DNA of 64,000 nt. Source: Gammaproteobacteria bacterium (GTDB lineage Bacteria > Pseudomonadota > Gammaproteobacteria > Xanthomonadales > SZUA-36). Below the pieces are notes generated by a model. The model saw only the letters and a program-made list of their open reading frames with translations. It ran no database searches and had not been told where the DNA came from. The position numbers and the translations under genes are program-made. Positions 48,043-55,378 of the stretch are shown here, piece after piece; positions within the stretch are counted from its first letter, which is position 1, and every line of letters starts with the position of its first letter. Location of the stretch: the NCBI GenBank assembly GCA_024277815.1, contig JAJRUM010000019.1:62001-126000 (forward strand). Direction: 5' to 3'.

Positions 48043-49806
48043 ATGGACAGACGTGAGTTTATGCATGTGCTGGCAATGGCGGGCGCGGTAGCCGGAGTGA
48101 GCGGTTGCGCTGCAGGCCGCTACCCGGGCCAGCAGGATATCTACCGGATGAAGCCTTTCGGGCAGGCCAGGTTATTACACTTCACGGATTGTCATGCTCA
48201 GCTGTTACCGGTCTATTTTCGTGAACCGAATGTCAACCTCGGTTTTGGTACTGCTTTCGCACAACCCCCGCACCTGGTCGGAGATGCCTTGCTGCAGTAC
48301 GCCGGCATCGCGCCGGGCACGCGTCAGGCACACGCATTCAGCTATCTGGATTTTAGTGAAAGTGCGCGACGCTATGGCAAAGTAGGTGGGTTTTCTCATT
48401 TGCGTACATTGGTTAACCGCCTGCGTTCGGAGGTCAGTGCTGGAAGTTCCCTGCTGCTGGATGGTGGTGACACCTGGCAGGGCTCCGGTACCGCGTACTG
48501 GACACGCGGCCAGGATATGGTTGGGGCCTGCAACCTGCTGGGTGTTGATGTCATGACCGGACACTGGGAGTTTACCTACCAGGATACAGAGGTGGTTGCC
48601 AATATCGAGGCGTCCGGGAGTGACTTCGTAGCACAGAATATCCTGTTAACGGAGGATGCCATGTTTGAAGATGCTGCTGCCTTCGATGAGGATAGCGGCC
48701 ATGTATTCCCGCCCTATGTGCTGCGCGAGGTTGGTGGAAAGCTGGTGGCGATTATCGGTCAGGCCTTCCCCTATACACCGATCGCCAATCCTTCGCGCTT
48801 CATGCCGGACTGGACCTTTGGTATCCGCGCCGGCGAACTCCAGGCCCTGATCGAAGAGATACGGGGCAAGCACGCGGTTAACGCGGTGGTGTTGCTGTCA
48901 CACAATGGGATGGACGTAGACCTGAAGCTGGCCGGCGTTGTGACTGGCCTGGATGCCATCCTTGGCGGCCATACGCATGATGGCATGCCAAAACCAGTGA
49001 TCGTTAGTAACGCCGGCGGCAAAACCATTGTCACCAACGCCGGATCCAACGGTAAATTTCTGGCGGTGCTGGACATTGAATTTGGCGACACAGGGATCCG
49101 GGATTTTCGCTATCAGTTGCTGCCGGTGTTTTCAAATCTGCTGGAAGCTGATGCAGAAATGGAAGCCTACATTAATGGTGTGCGCAGCCCGTGGCTGGAA
49201 AAGCTGCAGGAGCCGCTGGCTACAACAGAAGATCTGCTGTACCGGCGGGGAAATTTTAATGGTACTTTCGACCAGGTTATTTGCGATGCGCAGCGAGCGG
49301 TGGGAGATGCCCAAATTGCCCTTTCGCCAGGTTTTCGCTGGGGCACGACCGTGCTGCCAGGCGAATCGGTGACCATGGAGCGGGTGCTGGATCAAACCTG
49401 CATCACCTACCCCGAGACCTATGTCCGGGAAATGACCGGGGAGCGGATCAAGCTGATCCTTGAAGATGTTGCTGATAACCTGTTCAATCCGGATCCGTTT
49501 TATCAGCAAGGCGGTGACATGGTGCGCGTCGGTGGGCTGGATTATGTGTGCGAGCCTCTGGCACCCGCTGGCCAGCGGATTTCAGCCATGACGCTCGAAG
49601 GCGGGACGTTGGTGGAGGCAGGCAAGACGTACAAGGTTGCCGGCTGGGCAACGGTTGGTAGCAAGGCGCCCGGCCCCCCTATCTGGGATGTGGTGGCCGA
49701 ATACCTGAGGGACCGTAAGACGATTGGAGCTACCCGCTTGAACACACCGGTATTAAAAGGGGTGGAAAAAAACCCTGGCCTGGCAGACTATGAAGTCCCC
49801 GGGTGA
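48043..49806 (+). CDS. soxB: Thiosulfohydrolase SoxB
   Basis: SoxB is a dimanganese enzyme that hydrolyses the terminal sulfonate from SoxY, releasing sulfate in the periplasm. The 587-residue protein starts with a Tat-like signal (MDRREFMHVLAMAGAVAG). It shows LLHFTDCHAQLLP, LLDGGDTWQGS, MTGHWEFTYQ and ILGGHTHDGMP, the metal-binding blocks of the SoxB/5'-nucleotidase fold, and a C-terminal domain with TCITYPETYVREMTGE. A DsrE-like gene follows within 14 bp. Confidence 0.97.
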   Translation: MDRREFMHVLAMAGAVAGVSGCAAGRYPGQQDIYRMKPFGQARLLHFTDCHAQLLPVYFREPNVNLGFGTAFAQPPHLVGDALLQYAGIAPGTRQAHAFSYLDFSESARRYGKVGGFSHLRTLVNRLRSEVSAGSSLLLDGGDTWQGSGTAYWTRGQDMVGACNLLGVDVMTGHWEFTYQDTEVVANIEASGSDFVAQNILLTEDAMFEDAAAFDEDSGHVFPPYVLREVGGKLVAIIGQAFPYTPIANPSRFMPDWTFGIRAGELQALIEEIRGKHAVNAVVLLSHNGMDVDLKLAGVVTGLDAILGGHTHDGMPKPVIVSNAGGKTIVTNAGSNGKFLAVLDIEFGDTGIRDFRYQLLPVFSNLLEADAEMEAYINGVRSPWLEKLQEPLATTEDLLYRRGNFNGTFDQVICDAQRAVGDAQIALSPGFRWGTTVLPGESVTMERVLDQTCITYPETYVREMTGERIKLILEDVADNLFNPDPFYQQGGDMVRVGGLDYVCEPLAPAGQRISAMTLEGGTLVEAGKTYKVAGWATVGSKAPGPPIWDVVAEYLRDRKTIGATRLNTPVLKGVEKNPGLADYEVPG

Positions 49807-49820
49807 GGCGGCAGAAACGA

Positions 49821-50291
49821 ATGAAGCAAAGACACATACAAAACTGGCAGCAAAAATCATTTCTTTTGCTCCTGTTGGCCCTGTCAGGTTCAATGCTGGC
49901 GGGAGAAGTGCCGGTAAACGAGGACAAGCCATTTGCTGAAGCACACATTGTGTTGCAGTTGGGCGACGGTGATATGGAAACCCAGGCCCGGGTGCTGAGC
50001 GTTGCCAATAACCTTATCAAGCATTATGGCGGACCGGATTTCGTCGACCTGGAGATCGTTGCTTACGGGCCGGGGATTTCACTGCTGTACCCGGACAATG
50101 CCAATGCCGCGCGGGTGTCCAGCCTGCTGGCCAACGAGGTCAGGTTTGTTGGTTGTATGAATACCGTTGCTACGATCACGCGAAAAACCGGTAAAAAGCC
50201 AATCCTGATTGAAGCAACCATACCGGTAAAAACCGGTGTGGCACACCTGGTTGAAAGGGCGGTTCAGGGATATGTGGTGATCCGGCCTTAG
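49821..50291 (+). CDS. Periplasmic DsrE-like protein at the end of the sox operon
   Basis: A 156-residue protein with a signal peptide (SFLLLLLALSGSMLAGEV) and a DsrE/TusD-like fold. Landmarks are AHIVLQLGDGD, VDLEIVAYGPGISLLY, a single Cys at residue 112 in VRFVGCMNTV and the terminal GYVVIRP. It is clearly homologous to the protein at 52809-53261 and to the periplasmic half of the anti-sigma factor (51345-52046), with the Cys aligned. I infer a role in sulfane-sulfur binding or in signalling to the anti-sigma factor. ATG 49821 has GAGG upstream; GTG 49803 overlaps the soxB stop. Confidence 0.82.
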   Translation: MKQRHIQNWQQKSFLLLLLALSGSMLAGEVPVNEDKPFAEAHIVLQLGDGDMETQARVLSVANNLIKHYGGPDFVDLEIVAYGPGISLLYPDNANAARVSSLLANEVRFVGCMNTVATITRKTGKKPILIEATIPVKTGVAHLVERAVQGYVVIRP

Positions 50292-50321
50292 TGCCGGACC
50301 ACCTTGGTGCTGAGAGTTTTC

Positions 50322-51278
50322 TTAGAAAGACTTCACGGTCAATTCTTCTGGGCTGGCCTTAACAAAGCCGTATTTTGCATATATTGACTGCGCCGCGTCA
50401 GTAGCCAGGTAAGCCAGGTAGCGGGCAGCATTGTCAGCATTGCGGCCATTGGTCATTATCCCGATAGCATAATTAACCTTGTTCAGCTTGTTTAATGGCT
50501 CTGGTATGGCAACGCCGTCGATTGGGCGTCCCTGCGCGTTGGCGTGCACGACTTCGGTGGCCCAGACGATGCCGACATCCGCCTCACCTTTCTCAATGCG
50601 GTCAGGCGTCTCGCGGTGATGGCGGGCAGTAAACCAGGTTTTGCCTTCGATTGCCCAGCATGCACGGCACTCTGCATTGCCAGTCACCTTCTCATACAAG
50701 CCGAGATCCCTGAGCATTTCGCTGCCATAGAACTTGAAGATACCCTCTGTCAGTGGGTTTGGATGAGACTGTACGATGTCATCCCTGACCAGGTCTTCCG
50801 GGCCTTTGATGCCCTTTGGGTTACCTGCTGCAACCATCAGCTCAAGCTTGTTATGAGTGTAAATAATATATTGATTCATCAAGTCTTTTTTGTTGAGTTT
50901 CTTCAGGTGGCCAATGTTGACGCTGGCAAATATATCCGGGTTCATGGCGGTGGGCTGGCCCTCTATTTCACCCTGCTTCAGCAACTGGCCCTTGAGTATC
51001 TGTCCGGGCGGAATGGTTTCCACATAAATGCTCTTAATGTCCGGGTTCTTGCTTTGGAAATCCTGAATAAGCTCTTGCATAACCATGAACTGGTTGCCAG
51101 CAAGGTACATGACCAGTTCGGCGGAATAGGAGTTTTCAATCAGGCCATACTCAATTTTCCCACCTGTGTGGAAGGTCCTGTAGTCTTTTCCATGCCCGGC
51201 ATCGGCCGGGTTCGCGGCGACACCACCAGCCGAGCCCGTCAGCAACAACACACAAAGCGACTTGATAAGTTTATTCAT
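50322..51278 (-). CDS. Orphan periplasmic substrate-binding protein (ModA-like fold)
   Basis: A 318-residue protein with a signal peptide (LCVLLLTGSAGGVAANPAD) and a type II periplasmic binding fold (ELVMYLAGNQFMVMQELIQD, NKLELMVAAGNPKGI, ADVGIVWATEVV), resembling molybdate/oxyanion-binding proteins. It has a CxxC pair (AECRACWAIEGK) near residue 205 that ordinary ModA lacks. No permease or ATPase is nearby. A strong terminator (51295-51326) lies only 17 bp before its start, so it is expressed by readthrough from the sigma operon or from an internal promoter. The ligand is unknown. Confidence 0.78.
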   Translation of the reverse strand: MNKLIKSLCVLLLTGSAGGVAANPADAGHGKDYRTFHTGGKIEYGLIENSYSAELVMYLAGNQFMVMQELIQDFQSKNPDIKSIYVETIPPGQILKGQLLKQGEIEGQPTAMNPDIFASVNIGHLKKLNKKDLMNQYIIYTHNKLELMVAAGNPKGIKGPEDLVRDDIVQSHPNPLTEGIFKFYGSEMLRDLGLYEKVTGNAECRACWAIEGKTWFTARHHRETPDRIEKGEADVGIVWATEVVHANAQGRPIDGVAIPEPLNKLNKVNYAIGIMTNGRNADNAARYLAYLATDAAQSIYAKYGFVKASPEELTVKSF

Positions 51279-51294
51279 AGGAAATCCTCTAGTA

Positions 51295-51326
51295 TAAAAA
51301 GAAAGGCCCCGGTAAAAACCAGGGCC
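51295..51326 (-). terminator. Rho-independent terminator after the anti-sigma gene
   Basis: Read on the minus strand, a 9-bp stem (GGCCCTGGT pairing with ACCGGGGCC, one G-U pair, 51326-51305) with a 4-nt T loop is followed by TTTCTTTTT. It ends 17 bp before the substrate-binding-protein start. Confidence 0.8.
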
Positions 51327-51344
51327 GCCGGGGTTCTGACAGGG

Positions 51345-52046
51345 CTAGATTTTGATGTAGTGCCAGCCTTCCTGCAGGCGCTTGACCACCCGGTCAACAG
51401 CGGTATAGTCGGCATTGGCCTCGGGGACAAGTTTCACCTTGATACCCTTTTCTTCAAGCCGTTCAATGGCGTTCGAGCAAGCGTAGAACATGACGCTGGC
51501 GTCTGACAACGAGCTGATTTCATCGGCAAACAAGGTCACATCACTACGCAGCAGGTCCATGCCACGACCGTTTGCCACCACTTCAACTTTTCGTGGTCTG
51601 TCGGTTTCGGCCGAGGCAAGCAGATCACGTGCCCGCTGTAAGGCAAGCCGCAATTTTTCAGGCTCACCGCTGGCAACATGTACCAGGAAATTCTCTACCT
51701 CGGCGACGGCCTGGGTATTGGTGCCAGGGTCGGGGGTAACCGGCCGGAGGTAACCCTGAGTAAACAAGCCGGTGGCAAAGCCCAGCACCAGCAGTACCGA
51801 AGCCACCATCGCCCAACCAAACAAACCCCGGGGTGTTGATGGCCCGGAAAGGAGTCGCCTGGGCTCAGGAATATCCCGATAAGCGTGTTTGACGAGTTCC
51901 TTCAGCTTTCGTTGCTGGCACAGCCGGTGATCAAGTTCAGCAGACTGTTCTGCTTTGTCGAACAGACAGCTCCCTTCTTCAGCATCCAGCTCACCATCCA
52001 GAAAAGCATTAAGCTGCTCGTCAGATATATATTCGTCCTTTTTCAT
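51345..52046 (-). CDS. Anti-sigma factor with periplasmic DsrE-like sensor domain
   Basis: A 233-residue membrane protein in three parts. Residues 1-60 form an anti-sigma-like cytoplasmic domain (SDEQLNAFLDGELDAEEG, a typical opening). One transmembrane helix lies at about 75-98 (GWAMVASVLLVLGFATGLF). A periplasmic DsrE-like domain spans about 115-233 (FLVHVASGEPEK, VEVVANGRGMDLL, VMFYACSNAIERL with Cys190, ending EGWHYIKI). The zinc motif HxxxCxxC of ZAS anti-sigmas is not complete. It overlaps the sigma gene by 4 bp (ATGA). The fold assignment rests on alignment by eye with the two neighbouring DsrE-like proteins. A sulfur-responsive control role is inferred. Confidence 0.83.
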   Translation of the reverse strand: MKKDEYISDEQLNAFLDGELDAEEGSCLFDKAEQSAELDHRLCQQRKLKELVKHAYRDIPEPRRLLSGPSTPRGLFGWAMVASVLLVLGFATGLFTQGYLRPVTPDPGTNTQAVAEVENFLVHVASGEPEKLRLALQRARDLLASAETDRPRKVEVVANGRGMDLLRSDVTLFADEISSLSDASVMFYACSNAIERLEEKGIKVKLVPEANADYTAVDRVVKRLQEGWHYIKI

Positions 52047-52603
52047 TTCACTCTCTTGATATTTACAGCTGGCCTGGGTATTTCGCGAGGCTTGATGTCA
52101 ATCAGGTGATCTCGCAACGCGCGTCGACCGCGACACAACCGGCTCATGACGGTTCCCACCGGGATGTCCAGGATTTGCGCGACGCTCGCGTATGAAAACC
52201 CTTCCAGGTCCACCAGGGTAATCACCTGGCAATGGTTGATAGGCAGTTTTTGTACTGCTTGACGTACTTTCTGCACCAGTTGCTGTTCACCGGCCTGATG
52301 CTCGGGCGTAATCTTGTCAACAATTTCCAGGTTGTCCCCGGTCAGAATCTCCCGTTTTGCCCGGCGGTAGTCGGTCAGGCAATTGGCCAGGATGCGGAAC
52401 AACCAGCCCTCCGCTGCACCGAAGTCACGTAACTGCTTCTGGCTATTCAGGGCTTTCAGTAAAGTCTGCTGCACAAGGTCGTCGGCCAGATGAGGGTCGC
52501 TCGTCCAGGCGTAAGCCATGCGGTACAAGCGCGTCCTGTTATTCACCACCAACCGCTTGAATGCCTTGCGCTGACTAAAACCAAATATTTTTTTATACGC
52601 CAT
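52043..52603 (-). CDS. ECF RNA polymerase sigma factor for the sulfur region
   Basis: A 186-residue ECF sigma with region 2 (TRLYRMAYAWTSDPHLADDL, VQQTLLKAL) and region 4 with the helix-turn-helix YASVAQILDIPVGTVMSRL. It is co-translated with the anti-sigma factor (ATGA overlap). A promoter of the GGAAT-N17-CGTC type lies upstream (52669-52644), the same pattern as before soxX and dsrE, which suggests autoregulation. It controls, I infer, the sox operon and the adjacent import module. Confidence 0.92.
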   Translation of the reverse strand: MAYKKIFGFSQRKAFKRLVVNNRTRLYRMAYAWTSDPHLADDLVQQTLLKALNSQKQLRDFGAAEGWLFRILANCLTDYRRAKREILTGDNLEIVDKITPEHQAGEQQLVQKVRQAVQKLPINHCQVITLVDLEGFSYASVAQILDIPVGTVMSRLCRGRRALRDHLIDIKPREIPRPAVNIKRVK

Positions 52604-52643
52604 ATAAGCACAGCCTTTGTTTTGTTTTTACTTCCTGGGATAA

Positions 52644-52669
52644 GACGTAAGAACAGCAGGGTTTATTCC
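52644..52669 (-). promoter_or_regulatory. Candidate autoregulatory ECF promoter before the sigma gene
   Basis: On the minus strand GGAAT (52669-52665, within GGAATAAA) and CGTC (52647-52644, followed by TTA) are 17 bp apart, matching the soxX site in both elements and spacing. The predicted transcription start lies about 35 bp before the sigma ATG. Confidence 0.66.
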
Positions 52670-52697
52670 ACTTTGAGAACAGAAACTGAAATATAAG

Positions 52698-52723
52698 GGA
52701 TTATTTTGTGCAGTTCCAACGTC
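52698..52723 (+). promoter_or_regulatory. Candidate ECF promoter before the dsrE-porin-soxW-tsuA group
   Basis: GGATT (52698-52702, within GGGATTATT) and CGTC (52720-52723, followed by ATT) are 17 bp apart. The -35 element differs by one base from the two other sites. It faces the dsrE-like gene, about 80 bp before its start, and is divergent from the sigma promoter. Confidence 0.6.
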
Positions 52724-52808
52724 ATTACCTGTTGACGCCGCGATTAAATTCTTTTTTGCAGGCCATAGAACCAGCTTGAAAAGGCTGCTGATGAACCAGG
52801 AGATCATT

Positions 52809-53261
52809 ATGAAGACTAGCCGATTGATTAGATTTACCAGCATTTTTGTGCTGCTGGGCACGCTCCTTGCTGCCGGAGCGGTGATGGCCCAGGAAGAAAA
52901 ACCATTTGCTGAAAACAAATTTGTTCTGCAGATCAGCGATATGGATCCTGCCAAGCAAACACTGGTTCTGAATGTGGCTGGCAACATTATCAAACATTAC
53001 GGACAGGATCAGGCTGATGTTGAGATTGTAGCCTTCGGCCCCGGCTTGCGCCTGCTTTTCGAAGGCAATGCCAACAGCGGCCGGATAAAGGGCCTGACGA
53101 CCACCGGTGTGCGGTTTGCAGCCTGTCAGAACACGATTAAAAACATGAGTGCGAAATTGGGACACCCGGTTGCTCTTAATGAAAATGCCACGCCGGTTAT
53201 CGGGGGCGTCGTGCGCATTAAGGAGTTGACTGACCAGGGGTATCTGCTGATCAAGCCGTGA
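52809..53261 (+). CDS. Periplasmic DsrE-like protein, second copy
   Basis: A 150-residue protein with a signal peptide (FTSIFVLLGTLLAAGAVMAQ). Its DsrE-like domain parallels the sox-operon copy: NKFVLQISDMD, VEIVAFGPGLRLLF, Cys106 in VRFAACQNTI and the terminal GYLLIKP. ATG 52809 has AGGAG six bases upstream; earlier in-frame ATGs lack one. It opens a plus-strand group with a porin, a thioredoxin and a permease, divergent from the sigma/anti-sigma genes. A sulfur-binding or signalling role in the periplasm is inferred from fold and context. Confidence 0.82.
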   Translation: MKTSRLIRFTSIFVLLGTLLAAGAVMAQEEKPFAENKFVLQISDMDPAKQTLVLNVAGNIIKHYGQDQADVEIVAFGPGLRLLFEGNANSGRIKGLTTTGVRFAACQNTIKNMSAKLGHPVALNENATPVIGGVVRIKELTDQGYLLIKP

Positions 53262-53314
53262 AGCAGCCAGGGAACATATAAACAGATCGAAAACATTATT
53301 GGGAGAGCAAACTA

Positions 53315-54676
53315 ATGAATACGCAACATTTCAGAAAAAGAGTAACGGCCGGGGCGGCTTGCCTGGGCTTGTTGCTTGGCGCGACGAATGCGTTCGGCGC
53401 AAACTGGTTAACACTTCAGGGAACAGAGCCTGCTGGTGCGGAACGCCTGGCCAAGGTCTGGGGCTTTGTGCAGGTGCAGTATCAGGACGATCAGAGCGAC
53501 CCGAACGGCGCTGGTGGATATATTCCACCGAAACTGATCCAGCCTGACTGGGAATCACAGTCCGCATTTAACGTCAACCGGGCGCGTATTGGTGTGCGTG
53601 GTGTTGCCATGCCGCTGGATCAGAAGATCAACTACTTTCTGCTTTTGGAGTTGGGAAACAACGGCATTACTGAGCCGGGCGACTCTTTTGCCAAAGCAAC
53701 CGATGCCAGCGTGACCTTCAACCACGTCAAAGGCGCCCGCGTGCGGGCCGGGTTGTTCAAGTATCCGGGAGCAGAGGAAGGCTTGCAGGCTATTCACGTT
53801 TTTGACTACATCAACTTTACCTGGGTGACAGCACAGATGTTACTCGAGCGCTTCCCCAACAAAAACTACACGCCGAATATACCGCCACAGCAGTCGCCAC
53901 CGGAAACCGGCCTCAACGGCTTTGACAATGGTGTAGGTGCATTTCGTGATGTGGGTGTCCAGCTGTTTGACTGGTTTATGGTTGGTAAGGAAAAGGACCT
54001 GGAGCTTTCTTACGCGGCGATGATTGGCAATGGCAATGGCCTGAATTTTTCAGATAATGACAGCAACAAGGATTTTTACCTGTACGCCTCGGCTGAAAAA
54101 ATCTTCGCTGGCGCTGGTCCGCGGCGCCAGGGCGTGAAGATATTTGGCTGGTTACAAAATGGTACCCGTACGGCTGACCTGACCAATGACGGTATATTTA
54201 ATCCGGAAGAATATGACCGCGACCGCTATGGCTTCGGTGTTAAATACCTACGCAAAGGCTTGCGCATCACGGCCGAGTACATGGTGGGTGATGGCATGAT
54301 CTGGCAGGCACCGCAAAACCCAAGCTTCGGCATCGGTCCCGGCCAGGGTCGGCCAGGCGTGCCGGGCAACGGTGCGTATGCAGAAGCCAAGGGTTTCTAT
54401 GTTGAGGGTGGATACCGGATCAAGGGCACGCCGTGGGAGCTTGATCTGCGTTATGACCAGTACAACCGGCTGGATGGTGACAAGCTTCAAATTGATTTTG
54501 ATCGCACAACCATCGGTGTTCAGTACTTTTTCAACCCCCGTGTTCGTGCCGCCTTCAACTATGAAATACGCAGTGCGAATGCGCCTAACTTCGGCCCCGG
54601 TGCCGGTCCAAATGCGAACCTCGATGGTATCGACGACCGTATTGGTGTTCAGATTACTGCGATCTGGTCGCAATAA
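53315..54676 (+). CDS. Outer-membrane porin of the sulfur region
   Basis: The 453-residue protein has a signal peptide (AACLGLLLGATNAFGAN) and a beta-barrel pattern typical of the OprP/porin_O_P type. Landmarks are NVNRARIGVRGVAMPLDQKI, VRAGLFKYPGAEEGLQ, ITAEYMVGDGMIW and the C-terminal RVRAAFNYEIR ... VQITAIWSQ. It is well placed to admit anions such as thiosulfate into the periplasm, but this is inference from neighbours. GGGAGAG precedes the ATG. Confidence 0.78.
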   Translation: MNTQHFRKRVTAGAACLGLLLGATNAFGANWLTLQGTEPAGAERLAKVWGFVQVQYQDDQSDPNGAGGYIPPKLIQPDWESQSAFNVNRARIGVRGVAMPLDQKINYFLLLELGNNGITEPGDSFAKATDASVTFNHVKGARVRAGLFKYPGAEEGLQAIHVFDYINFTWVTAQMLLERFPNKNYTPNIPPQQSPPETGLNGFDNGVGAFRDVGVQLFDWFMVGKEKDLELSYAAMIGNGNGLNFSDNDSNKDFYLYASAEKIFAGAGPRRQGVKIFGWLQNGTRTADLTNDGIFNPEEYDRDRYGFGVKYLRKGLRITAEYMVGDGMIWQAPQNPSFGIGPGQGRPGVPGNGAYAEAKGFYVEGGYRIKGTPWELDLRYDQYNRLDGDKLQIDFDRTTIGVQYFFNPRVRAAFNYEIRSANAPNFGPGAGPNANLDGIDDRIGVQITAIWSQ

Positions 54677-54769
54677 GGCACCCGTTTTCATGTAGTGCAT
54701 AATGGCATCCGGACAATCTCGTCCGGGTGCCAGGTTTCAAGTCGACAGAGTTTTTGAGAGCAAAGCGCA

Positions 54770-55378
54770 ATGAGGAAAGAGGATAGCAGCATCACACAGC
54801 GTTACCTGGCCTGGTGGCAGGGGTGTGCTGTCGGCCTGCTTTTGTTGATTACGGCAGATGCGCTGGCGGGAGAAGATGGCGTACGAGATCCACGCGAGTT
54901 TTTTTTCGCCCAATCCTTTGGTGATTTACCGGAAGAACTCGAAGTTGCCCGCGAGCAGGGCAAGCAAGGGTTGCTGTTGTTTTTTGAGGCTGAGGGCTGC
55001 CCCTATTGCCTGTCGATGCTAAAGCGGGTCTTCAACCAGAAAAAGGTACAGGATTGGTATGGCGAACATTTCATCAGCGTCGCCGTTGATATTCATGGCG
55101 ATGTGGAGATCAGGGATTTTGACGGCATTACCCTGCCTTCCAAAATGTTTGCCGAGCAACGCAAAGTAACCATGACACCGGTTTTGTCATTCATCAACCT
55201 TGAGGGGGTCGAGATCTACCGCCACCTCGGCATGGTGAAAACCCCGGAGGAGTTCCTGACGATGGGTGAGTATATTGTCGGCAACCATTATTTCGATACA
55301 GAATTCAAAGTGTTTGCAAAAAGCAGAGATGAGCAGGCAGGGTACACAACGCACACGGGTGCCGGAGAAGAAAAATGA
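54770..55378 (+). CDS. Periplasmic thioredoxin-fold protein (SoxW-like)
   Basis: A 202-residue protein with a signal/anchor (GCAVGLLLLITADALAGED) and a thioredoxin fold with active site EAEGCPYCLSML and a cis-Pro loop (VTMTPVLSFI). SoxW and related thioredoxins keep SoxY or other Cys proteins reduced in the periplasm. It overlaps the permease gene by 4 bp (ATGA). Partners could also be the Cys of the DsrE-like proteins nearby. It has a CPYC rather than CGPC motif, as in DsbC/SoxW-like proteins. Confidence 0.82.
   Translation: MRKEDSSITQRYLAWWQGCAVGLLLLITADALAGEDGVRDPREFFFAQSFGDLPEELEVAREQGKQGLLLFFEAEGCPYCLSMLKRVFNQKKVQDWYGEHFISVAVDIHGDVEIRDFDGITLPSKMFAEQRKVTMTPVLSFINLEGVEIYRHLGMVKTPEEFLTMGEYIVGNHYFDTEFKVFAKSRDEQAGYTTHTGAGEEK

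Noticed and set aside
50544-51506. Long plus-strand ORF (320 codons) opposite the substrate-binding protein
   Set aside because: It crosses the terminator and parts of two real minus-strand genes and shows no recognisable domain.
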